From assembly GCA_017525225.1 (NCBI GenBank), contig JAFXTB010000037.1:1-64000 (forward strand): a stretch of 64,000 nt of DNA, read 5' to 3'. Positions 32,218 through 40,741 of this stretch are shown piece after piece (positions within the stretch are counted from its first letter, which is position 1; each line of letters starts with the position of its first letter). The translations under genes and the position numbers were made by a program. The notes beneath the pieces were generated by a model. That model searched no databases. It was not told the origin of the DNA and was given only the letters and a program-made list of their open reading frames with translations. The stretch comes from Kiritimatiellia bacterium. Lineage in GTDB: Bacteria > Verrucomicrobiota > Kiritimatiellia > RFP12 > UBA1067.

Positions 32218-33356
32218 AAAGATGAAGGCTGCCAGTGGCGGGCGCGCCAGGTGCGGGGGACGCAACCGGCGAGACGGCGGAAGGCCTTGCTGAAATAGGA
32301 CGCGTTGCAGAAGCCGGTGGCGGCGGCGATGGCGGAAAGCTTGAGGTCCGTCTCAAGCATCATGCGCTTCGCCTCCTCGATACGCAGGCGCATGATCTCG
32401 TCAAGCACGGAATGTCCAAGCTCGTCCTTGGATTTCGCGTTAAGTTTCCTGAGCGATACGCCCAGCGCCGCCGCTATCTGCGACGGGCCGAAATGCGCGG
32501 AGATGTCCCGCGAGATGAACGAGGCCGCCTTGCGCAGGGTCTCGTCCGCAACGGCCGTCACATCTGTCGATCGGCGCGTGATCACGCCTTTGGGCCTGAT
32601 GCTGATTACCGTGTTGCGGTCGGCCTTGCCGGTCATCATGCGGTCGAGAAGCTCCACGGCCGTGCGGTATTTGCGTTCTTCGTCGCGGTCGATTCCGGAT
32701 ATCTGCATGGACTTGCGGCATGTGTGGATGGGACGGTCGTTCGCGCTTAGTATCGCAACGTTGTGCGGAACGGCGATGCCGTTGTCCAGGCATGTACGGG
32801 CGACGAATGCGGCGTTGTAGGAATTGTACGTGTAGATGGCCAGCGGCTTGGGCACTGCGCGGAGCTTGCGCAGCGTCCAGTCCACGAGCGCCTTGCGTCC
32901 CGGCCGGAATCCCGGATCCTTGGGCCATATCCACTTGGCCGGCACTTCCCCTCGCCAGGCGGCGGCGAAGGAGGCGTAGCGTTCGTCGTGCTGGCGCGTC
33001 CATTCGAAAGCGTAGAAGGCGGCGTGGCGGAAGCCGCGCGCCATGAAATGGTCGGCGGCGAGGCGCCCGAGCGCTTCGTTGTCGTGTATGACCGCACCCA
33101 TGCCCCTGCGCATCTTTATGCCGAAGAGATCCACTATCGGTATGCGGCGCCTCACGAGCGAGTCGAGGAAGGTGTTCATGACCGGTTCGTCGAGGAACAT
33201 GGAAAGGACGCCGTCGCCGTTCCAGTCGCGCGGCGGATTGAACCGTTCCGCGATCTCCACCTGCCAGTTGCGCCTGTCGGCGTATTCGGCGACGATCGGG
33301 TAGAGGCTCTCCAGGTACGAGCCCGTGAGCAGAAGAACGTTTCGTGTCCTGTCCAT
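32214..33356 (-). CDS. XylR-type AraC-family regulator with LacI-like sensor domain
   Basis: A 380-residue regulator. The N-terminal two thirds look like a periplasmic-binding/LacI-type sensor (VLLLTGSYLESLYPIVAEYADRR, GAVIHDNEALGRLAADHFMARGFRHAAFY, GIAVPHNVAILSANDRPI). The last 95 residues hold two AraC helix-turn-helix motifs (SQIAAALGVSLRKLNAK and LSAIAAATGFCNASYFSKAFRR). This is the layout of XylR-like regulators. The start at 33356 is chosen because a near-consensus promoter ends 6 nt before it; the transcript is then leaderless. It lies convergent to the nagB operon and divergent from the LamG gene, and may control either. The ligand is unknown. Confidence 0.88.
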   Translation of the reverse strand: MDRTRNVLLLTGSYLESLYPIVAEYADRRNWQVEIAERFNPPRDWNGDGVLSMFLDEPVMNTFLDSLVRRRIPIVDLFGIKMRRGMGAVIHDNEALGRLAADHFMARGFRHAAFYAFEWTRQHDERYASFAAAWRGEVPAKWIWPKDPGFRPGRKALVDWTLRKLRAVPKPLAIYTYNSYNAAFVARTCLDNGIAVPHNVAILSANDRPIHTCRKSMQISGIDRDEERKYRTAVELLDRMMTGKADRNTVISIRPKGVITRRSTDVTAVADETLRKAASFISRDISAHFGPSQIAAALGVSLRKLNAKSKDELGHSVLDEIMRLRIEEAKRMMLETDLKLSAIAAATGFCNASYFSKAFRRLAGCVPRTWRARHWQPSSF

Positions 33357-33362
33357 GGGCGC

Positions 33363-33391
33363 ATTATAGCACATCGGCATGATTTTGTCAG
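33363..33391 (-). promoter_or_regulatory. Regulator promoter CTGACA-N17-TATAAT, leaderless
   Basis: On the minus strand CTGACA (33391-33386), a spacer of 17 nt, and TATAAT (33368-33363); the ATG begins at 33356 after six bases. It is the clearest full promoter of the leaderless type in the window. Confidence 0.75.
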
Positions 33392-33503
33392 TAGGACTGC
33401 ACATAAATAACATCTTTTGCATTTCGCCCCAAGGAAGGATTTATGTTATCATTCACATATCGATAACCACCTACAACGCATTTGGCCCTTGGAGGATTTA
33501 CGT

Positions 33504-35906
33504 ATGAAGAAAACGATCACGCAGATGGCACTGTTGGTTGCGGCGGCAATGCTGGCCGGCGGCGCATGCGCAACGACGCTCGCATGGTTCCATTTTGACG
33601 AGCAGGCGCCGGGAACGACCATAACCTCGTCAAGCGAGGGTCTTGTCACGAACGAAGTCAACGAGGTGACCCCCGTTCGGGCGTATGTCGCTGTCGGGGC
33701 GAATCTTTCCGACAATCCGCAAGAATACATGCCTCGCTACGACACTGCGCATCGAGGCGTTTTGGTTTACGATCCTTCTTCCGGACGCAAGTCGAGGAAT
33801 CGCGCTTCCATGCGTTTTACGACGGGCACGGAGTCGGGCAAGAAAGCATGCTATTACGGTTCTAGCATATGCATTCCGGGAGCAGACGATTCCATACAGC
33901 CTACAGACGCATTTACGATCGAATGTTTCGTTTGCACGACGGGCGGGACGTTCAATACGTTCTCGCCGCTTTTCGGAAAAAACAAGAACAACCTTGCGGG
34001 AGAATCATGGGCGCTCTACATGACGTCCAACGGCAAGACAGAGGTTCGCCTATCGCTTGGCGGCAGCACGTATGTTTCCGGGACCACGGGGAGGGGAAAG
34101 GCCATAAACGACGGCAGTTGGCATCATGTTGCCATGACCTACAGTAAAGCCGACGGTTATTGCCGTGTGTATGTCGATTATGAGGAGTCGTTCCGGACGA
34201 ATTTCACGGGGACGACAGGGAAGACGGTGACCTACTATACGCCATCAAGCGCAACCGCCGCGGAATACTCCAAGCGCGCTTTGTACATTGGCGGCTATCC
34301 AAACTATGTCGACAGTTCCGGCGGGCGCAAATTCAACGGCTGCCTTGACGAGGTACGGTTTTCCGATGTAGCTCTTTCGTCAAGCCAGTTTCTTCGTGCC
34401 CAGCCGGAAGACGAAGACGAACTTGTACGTCTCCGACTTGAACCGCACAACCTGAACGAAACGGCCGTGAGCACGGACGGAAACTACAACGACAGGCTAT
34501 ATCTTCCGGCGAAATTCACGGCGATGGGCGGCACGGTGGCGCTGGACGCAAGCGAGAAATTCGCCGCAACGCTCCGCGACGGCATCTTTGCCGAAGCCAC
34601 GTCGGACAACGGTTCGTACAGCGCGGCGACAAACGGCACGGGACAATCCGGCTACTTCAAGGTCAGTGCGCTTACCACAAGCATGTCGGGCGGAAACGTC
34701 GAAACCAACATGGACTACACGATAGAGGCGTTCTTCAAGACGCGCACGACGGGCAAGGCCTATGGACCGCGCACGCTCTTCGCGCTTGGCACTTGGCCGG
34801 TTGCAGGGGTCGTGCTCAACAACAAGGCCAACAGCGGCCAGTTGTGCTTCACCTATAACGACGGAAAGTCGTGGAGAGGCATATATTCCGCGGAAACCAC
34901 CGCGAACGACGGCAACTGGCATCATGTGGCAATCGTGCATGATGTTTTGCGCCGGCAGATGCGCTTCTATTTTGACGGAAGGCTTTCGGCTTCCACCAAC
35001 AACATAAACAACGTGCTTCAGACGGGCAGCTCGCTGTTTGTCGGCTCGAACACCAGCGGCGGCAATGGCTTCGACGGATGGATCGACGACGTGCGCGTGA
35101 TGAACCGTGCCCTTTCGCCGGATGAATTTCTCACTACACATGATGTCGGGAACGTCGATGCATCCAATCCTACGGTGGCGCTCGTGGACTTCGAAGGCGG
35201 CTATGCCGTTTCCCCGTACCCAGGTCTCGTCGGGGCGGGCGAAGGGGCCAAACACAGTTCAGAGGGTACCGCGCCAGAATTCGTAGGACATACCCGCAAG
35301 TTCGTCCTTGACAGTATGGATGGAACGGACAAGATCAGCGGCACGCGCTGCATGAGGTTGGCCGACAGCCATGCCGTGTGGCCGTATTCGCCGCTCTTCG
35401 AGCAGGAATCGTTCACGGTGGAGTTCTTCGCGAAAATCACCGATCTCGTCAGTGGGGGGAGTCCTGTTCGGTATATCGGCGGAACAGATGACATGTCGGC
35501 AAGCCCGATATGGGCGCTTTACCGCGATCCGAGCAAAGACGACCTCTGTCTCAGGATACAGCTCGTGAAGGACGGCGTATCGTCTGGCAACTACAGCGCC
35601 CACTGGCTGTCTGACGCGGAGATCAAGGACGGCCACTGGCATCACTACGCGTTTACGCTTACCCCGAAGGACGGAACGAATACCGTAGTGGAGCTTTTCC
35701 GCTACTACGTATCCGCAGGTGCGCATGAACTGCCAGGGCGCCTTGACTATTCGTTTGGCAACGGCGGACGGCTTTCGCTTGGCACTGGCGCTTCAGGCAA
35801 CAAGGTTTACGGCAGCTACGACATACTTCGCTTCTCGAAACGCGTGCTCGCCCCTGAAGAGTTCATACGCATGGAAGCACTCGGCACGACCCTGATTCTG
35901 AGGTGA
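33504..35906 (+). CDS. Secreted protein with three LamG/concanavalin-like domains
   Basis: An 800-residue protein with a signal peptide (KKTITQMALLVAAAMLAGGACA). Three jelly-roll modules can be seen by the repeated motifs 'WHHVAMTYSKADGYCRVYVD' and 'GCLDEVRFSDVALSSSQFL' (first, to about 295), 'WHHVAIVHDVLRRQMRFYFDG' and 'GWIDDVRVMNRALSPDEFL' (second, about 380-545), and 'HWHHYAFTLTPKDG' and 'YDILRFSKRVLAPEEFI' (third, about 590-795). LamG modules bind glycans or proteins at the cell surface. GGAGG lies 8 nt before the ATG. It sits 3 nt before a Tat-exported deacetylase-like gene and may recruit it to a substrate, which is inference. Confidence 0.82.
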   Translation: MKKTITQMALLVAAAMLAGGACATTLAWFHFDEQAPGTTITSSSEGLVTNEVNEVTPVRAYVAVGANLSDNPQEYMPRYDTAHRGVLVYDPSSGRKSRNRASMRFTTGTESGKKACYYGSSICIPGADDSIQPTDAFTIECFVCTTGGTFNTFSPLFGKNKNNLAGESWALYMTSNGKTEVRLSLGGSTYVSGTTGRGKAINDGSWHHVAMTYSKADGYCRVYVDYEESFRTNFTGTTGKTVTYYTPSSATAAEYSKRALYIGGYPNYVDSSGGRKFNGCLDEVRFSDVALSSSQFLRAQPEDEDELVRLRLEPHNLNETAVSTDGNYNDRLYLPAKFTAMGGTVALDASEKFAATLRDGIFAEATSDNGSYSAATNGTGQSGYFKVSALTTSMSGGNVETNMDYTIEAFFKTRTTGKAYGPRTLFALGTWPVAGVVLNNKANSGQLCFTYNDGKSWRGIYSAETTANDGNWHHVAIVHDVLRRQMRFYFDGRLSASTNNINNVLQTGSSLFVGSNTSGGNGFDGWIDDVRVMNRALSPDEFLTTHDVGNVDASNPTVALVDFEGGYAVSPYPGLVGAGEGAKHSSEGTAPEFVGHTRKFVLDSMDGTDKISGTRCMRLADSHAVWPYSPLFEQESFTVEFFAKITDLVSGGSPVRYIGGTDDMSASPIWALYRDPSKDDLCLRIQLVKDGVSSGNYSAHWLSDAEIKDGHWHHYAFTLTPKDGTNTVVELFRYYVSAGAHELPGRLDYSFGNGGRLSLGTGASGNKVYGSYDILRFSKRVLAPEEFIRMEALGTTLILR

Positions 35907-35909
35907 CAA

Positions 35910-37022
35910 ATGAACAGGCGTGATTTTCTGAAGGGCGTGGCGCTTACGGGCGCGGCGACCGCGATCGGCGGCGGGATGGGGGCGGGATTGCCGAAAAACG
36001 GCACGCTCGGCGAGCGCGCCCTACCAGATGCCGGCTCATCATCGAAACTTGGTCCCACGATAACAAATTGGGAACTCCGCCCAGCGAAGCATCTTGTCGG
36101 CAAGAAGGCGGCGATGTACATCGACGACGTGATATGGATATTCCGCGACCTTGCGCGGCAGCGGCCAAAGTCGATGTTCGACAATCCTCTCCTGTCCGTC
36201 CTCAAGGAGGCGCACGAACGCTACGGGCTCAAGCTGCAACTCAACTGCTTCTACCGTACCGACATGTTCTACGGCATGGACGAATTCTCTCTTGCCGACA
36301 TGACGGATGCGTACAGGGCCGAATGGCAGGCGGCGAAAGGATGGCTCAAGCTCGGATTCCACGCCTACCAGGAATTCCCGGACTATCCGTTCGTGAACTC
36401 CAGCTACGACGATATCGCCACTGCGTTTGGCCGCTTGTGCGGTGAGGTGGAACGGTTCGCGGGGGATGGCGTTTTCACATACGCGCTTCTCGGACATTGG
36501 CTGCCGTTCAGCAAGGATGGTTGCCGGGCGCTCAAGGATCGCGGCGTGAAGCTGATCGCCTGCACGGACGGTGACCGCTACGCCTATACCGGCGACCGCG
36601 GTTCCCTGCCATACGGACATGCCTTCAGGGTCGAAAGTGGCCGCAAGCCCGAGACCGCGCTCTTCCACCGTACGGCATACGACGTCGCGCTGCTGTCGTC
36701 CGTATGCGGCTACAACCATCTCGTACCGGATCAGGCGGAGAAGACGTGGGGCACGTTCGCGCACGTCTTCGATAGGGATCTTGGCGTCGGCTTCAAGCGC
36801 TATCGCAGCGGGCCGATGCTGAATCTCTGCACGCCCGAAAAGGTCCGCGAGGAGATGGATGCTTCGCAAAAATACGATCTTCTGGCGTTCGCCGACCATG
36901 AGCAGTATTTCTACAGGGACTACTACGCCTACCAGCCGGACTATGCGGAGAAGATTCTTCTTGCCGCGCGTCTTGCGAACACCTCCGGGCGGGAATTCAT
37001 TTTCATTGAGGACACCGTGTAG
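35910..37022 (+). CDS. Tat-exported polysaccharide deacetylase-like protein
   Basis: A 370-residue protein beginning MNRRDFLKGVALTGAATAIGGG, a standard twin-Arg signal. The mature part has a beta/alpha-barrel pattern near the NodB deacetylase superfamily: AMYIDDVIWIFRDLA with acidic metal ligands, LKLQLNCFYRTDM, WLKLGFHAYQEFPDYPF with a His, and a C-terminal YDLLAFADHEQYFYRDYY. I cannot assign it to a known enzyme. Residues 31-41 (GTLGERALPDA) are encoded by a short palindromic element that also occurs twice in the nearby GH2 gene. This places it right after the signal peptide, where extra residues are tolerated. It forms an operon with the LamG gene. Confidence 0.65.
   Translation: MNRRDFLKGVALTGAATAIGGGMGAGLPKNGTLGERALPDAGSSSKLGPTITNWELRPAKHLVGKKAAMYIDDVIWIFRDLARQRPKSMFDNPLLSVLKEAHERYGLKLQLNCFYRTDMFYGMDEFSLADMTDAYRAEWQAAKGWLKLGFHAYQEFPDYPFVNSSYDDIATAFGRLCGEVERFAGDGVFTYALLGHWLPFSKDGCRALKDRGVKLIACTDGDRYAYTGDRGSLPYGHAFRVESGRKPETALFHRTAYDVALLSSVCGYNHLVPDQAEKTWGTFAHVFDRDLGVGFKRYRSGPMLNLCTPEKVREEMDASQKYDLLAFADHEQYFYRDYYAYQPDYAEKILLAARLANTSGREFIFIEDTV
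36000..36028 (+). repeat. In-frame palindromic element, copy 1
   Basis: GGCACGCTC, loop GGC, GAGCGCGCC, then CTACCAGA. The stem has one mismatch. It is read in the frame giving G-T-L-G-E-R-A-L-P-D-A, the same frame as in the other two coding copies. Confidence 0.65.
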
Positions 37023-37065
37023 TAATATCGCGTTACGCCTATTTGATAGATAATTCTTGTGACGA

Positions 37066-37094
37066 TTGCGAGTAAGCAGCTGTTGTGATATAAT
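37066..37094 (+). promoter_or_regulatory. Promoter TTGCGA-N17-TATAAT before the ATPase remnant
   Basis: TTGCGA at 37066-37071, 17-nt spacer, TATAAT at 37089-37094 with TGA before it. The promoter is well kept although the gene behind it is broken. Confidence 0.65.
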
Positions 37095-37150
37095 AGCATC
37101 GCTTTGCGAAATGGCGATTTGAAACCAAAGTGTAAAACGAGTGTTAAAAA

Positions 37151-37917
37151 ATGGTGATAAAACGTGATTTTTACATAGATAAGCTCACGTCCGTCAGGCA
37201 CAACGGGCTTGTGAAGGTCATCACCGGTGTTCGCCGCTGTGGAAAAAGCTACTTGCTTTTTAATCTTTATCGCGATGCGTTGAAGGCAGAAGGCGTTGGG
37301 GATGATCATTTTGTCTGTGTCCAACTTGACGATGACGATTCAGAAGGCTTGCGTATTCAATGCGAACGGAGATGATGGTCGGCATAAGCGAACCGACGGT
37401 CGCGGCCTATCTTGACCACATAACCGTTTCGTTTCTTTTCAATAAAATAGACCGATGGGACGTAAAAGGGAGGCGATACCTGTCGTCGCCGTCCAAATAC
37501 TATGCCGTCGATACGGGGCTACGCAACGCACGGATCAACTTCCGTCAGACGGAAATGTCCCACCTCATGGAAAACGCAATATGCAACGAGCTGCTCCGCC
37601 GAGGCTACAATGTGGATGTGGGAGTCGTGGAGTCCACGGAACGCAACAGCGAGGGGGTGGTCGAGAAGAAGCGCCGCGAGATTGACTTCATAGTAAACAA
37701 GGGGATGAAGAAGCTGTATATACAGTCAGCCCTGACAATCACACCCGACGGCAAGTTGGATCAAGAAACGGCGTCTTTGCGCAGGACGGGTGATTTCTTC
37801 AGGAAAATTGTCGTGGTCGGAGGTAGCCAGCAACCGCGTCTTGACGACGATGGGCTACTCTATGTCGGCATTGTGCCGTTCCTCATGGACTCATCCATTC
37901 TTGATTCAATAATATGA
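37151..37917 (+). pseudogene. Broken AAA_14/DUF4143 ATPase
   Basis: The first piece (37151-37375) has the N-terminus and Walker A of an AAA_14 ATPase (VKVITGVRRCGKSYLLFNLY) and stops soon after LDDDDSEGLR. The second piece (37360-37917, another frame) has the DUF4143 part: ISEPTVAAYLDHITVSFLF, KYYAVDTGLRNARI, LMENAICNELLRRGYNVDVG and the nuclease-like REIDFIVNKG. Family members have about 400-430 residues; about 150 residues between the pieces, including Walker B, are missing. An internal deletion with frameshift explains this. Codon and base use is AT-richer than in the neighbours, so the gene was likely acquired and then lost. Confidence 0.8.
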
Positions 37918-37997
37918 TGGTGCATAAAAGGGGCGAAATCTTTTTCAATTGGTCTCGCATGTTTTCATATTTCTCTTCTCACATGTCATGTATGGTT

Positions 37998-38006
37998 TGG
38001 TATAAT
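37998..38006 (+). promoter_or_regulatory. Extended -10 promoter for the second GH2 gene
   Basis: TGG followed by TATAAT (38001-38006), 46 nt before the ATG at 38053. No good -35 box is found. The leader contains AAAAGGAAC, usable as a ribosome-binding site. Confidence 0.55.
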
Positions 38007-38052
38007 TTTCACACGGGTTGAAGCGACTCGAACAGAAAAGGAACAAGTCTAA

Positions 38053-40683
38053 ATGAGAAACGCGATTATTCTTGCCGCCATGGTCTTGTGCGCGGCTTTC
38101 GCGCAGGGCGCGACGGTGAAGGTACCGTTGAAGGACGGATGGCGGTTCGTCAAGGCGGACGATCCGGCGGCCTGTACGAACCTGACGATTCAGGTAATGA
38201 GTGGAATCCTCGATCGGGCTGAGAAATGTGGCGGCACGGGACGCGTCGCCCTACCGGATGGCTGCGGTCAGGGTCTGACCGCCCTGCCGGATTTTGCGTG
38301 GGCGAAGCCGGAGTTCGACGATTCCGCGTGGCGGGAGGTCCGCGTGCCGCACGATTGGGGTGTGGACAAGCCGTTCGATTCAGAAAGGCCGTACGGCGAT
38401 GCGTTCCTGGATGTGACCGGTGTCGGCTGGTACAGAATCAAATTGAAAATTGAAAATGGGAAATTGAAAGTCGGCAATGCGGCAGTCGGTGGTCGGCAGT
38501 CGAATGTCGCAGATGCCGGTGTTGCGATGCCCAAGAACGGCAGGGTATACTTCGAATGCGATGGTGCGATGAGCTATGCGATGCTGTATTGCGATGGCAA
38601 GCTCCTCGGCGGCTGGCCTTATGGATATACGCGCTGGAGGGTCGACCTGACAAGGGGGTTTGAGAGCGGCGGCGCGGGACGCGCCGCCCTACCGGACGGG
38701 GAACATGTGATCGCGATTCGCTGCCACAACATCCCGCATTCGTCGCGCTGGTACACGGGCGGCGGTCTGTTCAGGCAATGCCGCCTGCTGGTGTGTCCGG
38801 AGGACCATGTAGTGCCGGGGTCCGTATTCATCACCACGCCTGAAATCACCGCGAAGCGCGCACTGGTGCGCGTCAGGTACGAAATGTCGAAGAGTGGCAG
38901 GAGAGACCGTTCGTTCACGATTGAGAATCCGCGTCTTTGGGACATCGACGATCCGCATCTCTACACTGTCGATGTCGAGGGCGATGCCTACCGCTACGGC
39001 ATACGCACCATCGCGTTCCATTCCGATGAGAGGCGCTTCCAGCTGAACGGACGCACGGTGCCGCTGCAGGGCGTGTGCATGCACCATGACTTCGGCGTCC
39101 TCGGCGCCGCGTGGAACCATGCGGCCCAACGCCGTCGCCTGCTGCTGTTCAAGGAGGCTGGCGTGAACGCGATCCGGTCCTCGCACAACCCGCCCGACGA
39201 GGGGCTTCTCGAACTATGCGACGAGCTGGGGATCCTGGTCAAGGACGAGGTGTTCGACGAGTGGCGCAAGATCGGCAGCGCGGGCAAGCGGAAGAACGGC
39301 TATTCCAACATATTTGACACATGGCACGAGCGCGATGTTCGCGGCTGGATCCGCACGGACCGCAACCATCCGAGCGTCATCATGTATTCGATCGGCAACG
39401 AAATCTGCGACCTGCAGACAAAGCCGAACGAAGATGGTTCTGGTACACGTTTGGCGCGCTCGCTGGCGCGCCTGGTGGCCGAGGAGGATCCTACGCGTCC
39501 CTCCGTCAGCGCCAACAACAATGCGGCGAACTTCACGAACGACTATCCCGTCACGCTTGCGCTGATGGGTTGCAACTACTATCCGTGGATGTACCCCGCG
39601 CTCGTGGACAGGTATCCGGATGTGCCGTTCTTCGGTACCGAGACGGTATGCATGAGCTCCACCCGCGGCGAATACCGGTTCCCCGTGTCGCAGACATGGA
39701 GCAGGCGCACGGCGTCGTTCCCCGACTTCTACAATTCATCCTACTGCTGGGAGGCGGTGGGATGGACCCGGCTGGATGGCAACTGGGCCTGCACGCCGGA
39801 CGCGCAGTGGTACTGGATGGACAAGGTCGGCACGTGCATGGGCGAGTTCGTATGGACGGGCATAGACTACCTCGGTGGACCGTTCTGGTGCGACCAGTGG
39901 CGCAAGGTGCCGAAATTCACGGACCCGGAGGCGCAACGCCAGGCGCTTGCCGAGGTGAAGGAGCGCGGCAAGACCCGTGCCGCCATCCATACGTGCAACG
40001 CCGGATTCCTCGATCAGGCCGGGTTCAAGAAGGATTCGTTCTGGCTCTTCCAGTCGCGCTGGCGGCCAGACTTCCCCATGGCGCACATCCTCCCGCACTG
40101 GAACTGGAAGGGGCGCGAGGGCCAGGTCACGCCCGTCTATGTCTTCACGAGCGGCGACGAGGCGGAGCTGTTCCTAAACGGGAAGTCGCTCGGGCGGCAG
40201 CGCAAGCAGCCCGGTGTATGGGACCGCGCATACCGCCTGCGCTGGGACGACGTTCGCTACGAGCCCGGCACGCTCGATGTCGTCGCGTACCGTGACGGAA
40301 GGGAGTGGGTGCGCCAGACGGTGAAGACTACAGGTCCCGCCGCGCGTCTTTCCATCTCCGCCGAGACGGACGTCCTTGTGGCGGACGGCGAGGATGTCTG
40401 CTATGTGAACGCATCCGTGCACGATTCGGAAGGTCTGGTGGTGCCGAATGCGAAGGTTCCGGTCAAGTTTGAAGTGGAAGGCCCCGGCGAGATCGTGGCG
40501 ACGGACAATGGCGACGAGACGGACTTCGACGATTTCAGGAAACCCGAGCGTCGCACATTCAATGGATGGGCGCAGGCGATCGTGCGGGCGCATCCAGGCG
40601 CCGTCGGCACGATAACGGTAAGGGTGGTTTCCAAGGACCTGGGACATGGCGTCGTTACGATTGCGACGCGGATGGAACGGTGA
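38053..40683 (+). CDS. Secreted GH2 beta-galactosidase-like enzyme with repeat-derived inserts
   Basis: An 876-residue exported enzyme (signal peptide ILAAMVLCAAFAQGA). Domains in order: GH2 sugar-binding domain (AWREVRVPHDWGVDKPF, VGWYRIKLKI, GYTRWRVDL), immunoglobulin-like domain, TIM barrel (PLQGVCMHHDFGVLGAAWN, AIRSSHNPPDEGLLELCDELGILVKDE), acid/base Glu in YSIGNEICD (E450), nucleophile in FFGTETVC (E530), then C-terminal beta domains. Activity on beta-galactosides or beta-glucuronides is usual for this type. Three stretches in the first domain are repeat DNA translated in frame: residues 60-70, 130-155 and 206-216. They fall where loops are expected, and the reading frame stays intact, so the enzyme may still work. 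Confidence 0.88.
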   Translation: MRNAIILAAMVLCAAFAQGATVKVPLKDGWRFVKADDPAACTNLTIQVMSGILDRAEKCGGTGRVALPDGCGQGLTALPDFAWAKPEFDDSAWREVRVPHDWGVDKPFDSERPYGDAFLDVTGVGWYRIKLKIENGKLKVGNAAVGGRQSNVADAGVAMPKNGRVYFECDGAMSYAMLYCDGKLLGGWPYGYTRWRVDLTRGFESGGAGRAALPDGEHVIAIRCHNIPHSSRWYTGGGLFRQCRLLVCPEDHVVPGSVFITTPEITAKRALVRVRYEMSKSGRRDRSFTIENPRLWDIDDPHLYTVDVEGDAYRYGIRTIAFHSDERRFQLNGRTVPLQGVCMHHDFGVLGAAWNHAAQRRRLLLFKEAGVNAIRSSHNPPDEGLLELCDELGILVKDEVFDEWRKIGSAGKRKNGYSNIFDTWHERDVRGWIRTDRNHPSVIMYSIGNEICDLQTKPNEDGSGTRLARSLARLVAEEDPTRPSVSANNNAANFTNDYPVTLALMGCNYYPWMYPALVDRYPDVPFFGTETVCMSSTRGEYRFPVSQTWSRRTASFPDFYNSSYCWEAVGWTRLDGNWACTPDAQWYWMDKVGTCMGEFVWTGIDYLGGPFWCDQWRKVPKFTDPEAQRQALAEVKERGKTRAAIHTCNAGFLDQAGFKKDSFWLFQSRWRPDFPMAHILPHWNWKGREGQVTPVYVFTSGDEAELFLNGKSLGRQRKQPGVWDRAYRLRWDDVRYEPGTLDVVAYRDGREWVRQTVKTTGPAARLSISAETDVLVADGEDVCYVNASVHDSEGLVVPNAKVPVKFEVEGPGEIVATDNGDETDFDDFRKPERRTFNGWAQAIVRAHPGAVGTITVRVVSKDLGHGVVTIATRMER
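38230..38260 (+). repeat. In-frame palindromic element, copy 2
   Basis: GGCGGCACG, loop GGA, CGCGTCGCC, then CTACCGGATG. The stem has one wobble and one mismatch. It is translated as G-G-T-G-R-V-A-L-P-D-G at residues 60-70 of the GH2 enzyme. Confidence 0.7.
38440..38516 (+). repeat. Eleven-unit heptamer array inside the GH2 gene
   Basis: Eleven units in 7-nt register: AAATTGA twice, AAATGGG, AAATTGA, AAGTCGG, CAATGCG, GCAGTCG, GTGGTCG, GCAGTCG, AATGTCG, CAGATGC. Translated as residues 130-155, between strands of the sugar-binding domain, where related enzymes have only a short loop. The unit type differs from the intergenic arrays but the period is the same. Confidence 0.65.
38668..38698 (+). 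repeat. In-frame palindromic element, copy 3
   Basis: GGCGGCGCG, loop GGA, CGCGCCGCC, then CTACCGGACG: a perfect 9-bp stem. Translated as G-G-A-G-R-A-A-L-P-D-G at residues 206-216, in the same frame as copies 1 and 2. Confidence 0.75.
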
Positions 40684-40721
40684 TCCAGTTCGTCAGATGA
40701 TTGGCAGGCGGCGCGATTTTT

Positions 40722-40730
40722 TGGTAGAAT
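40722..40730 (+). promoter_or_regulatory. era promoter, extended -10 TGG-TAGAAT
   Basis: TAGAAT at 40725-40730 with TGG in front. The ATG of era is 11 nt later, so the leader would be about 4-5 nt. No ribosome-binding site fits. Confidence 0.5.
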
Positions 40731-40741
40731 ATGCGCTGCGG

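Noticed and set aside
38440-38516. Heptamer stretch in GH2 as an intein or intron boundary
   Set aside because: It is 77 nt of simple 7-nt repeats in an open frame, with no splicing motifs.
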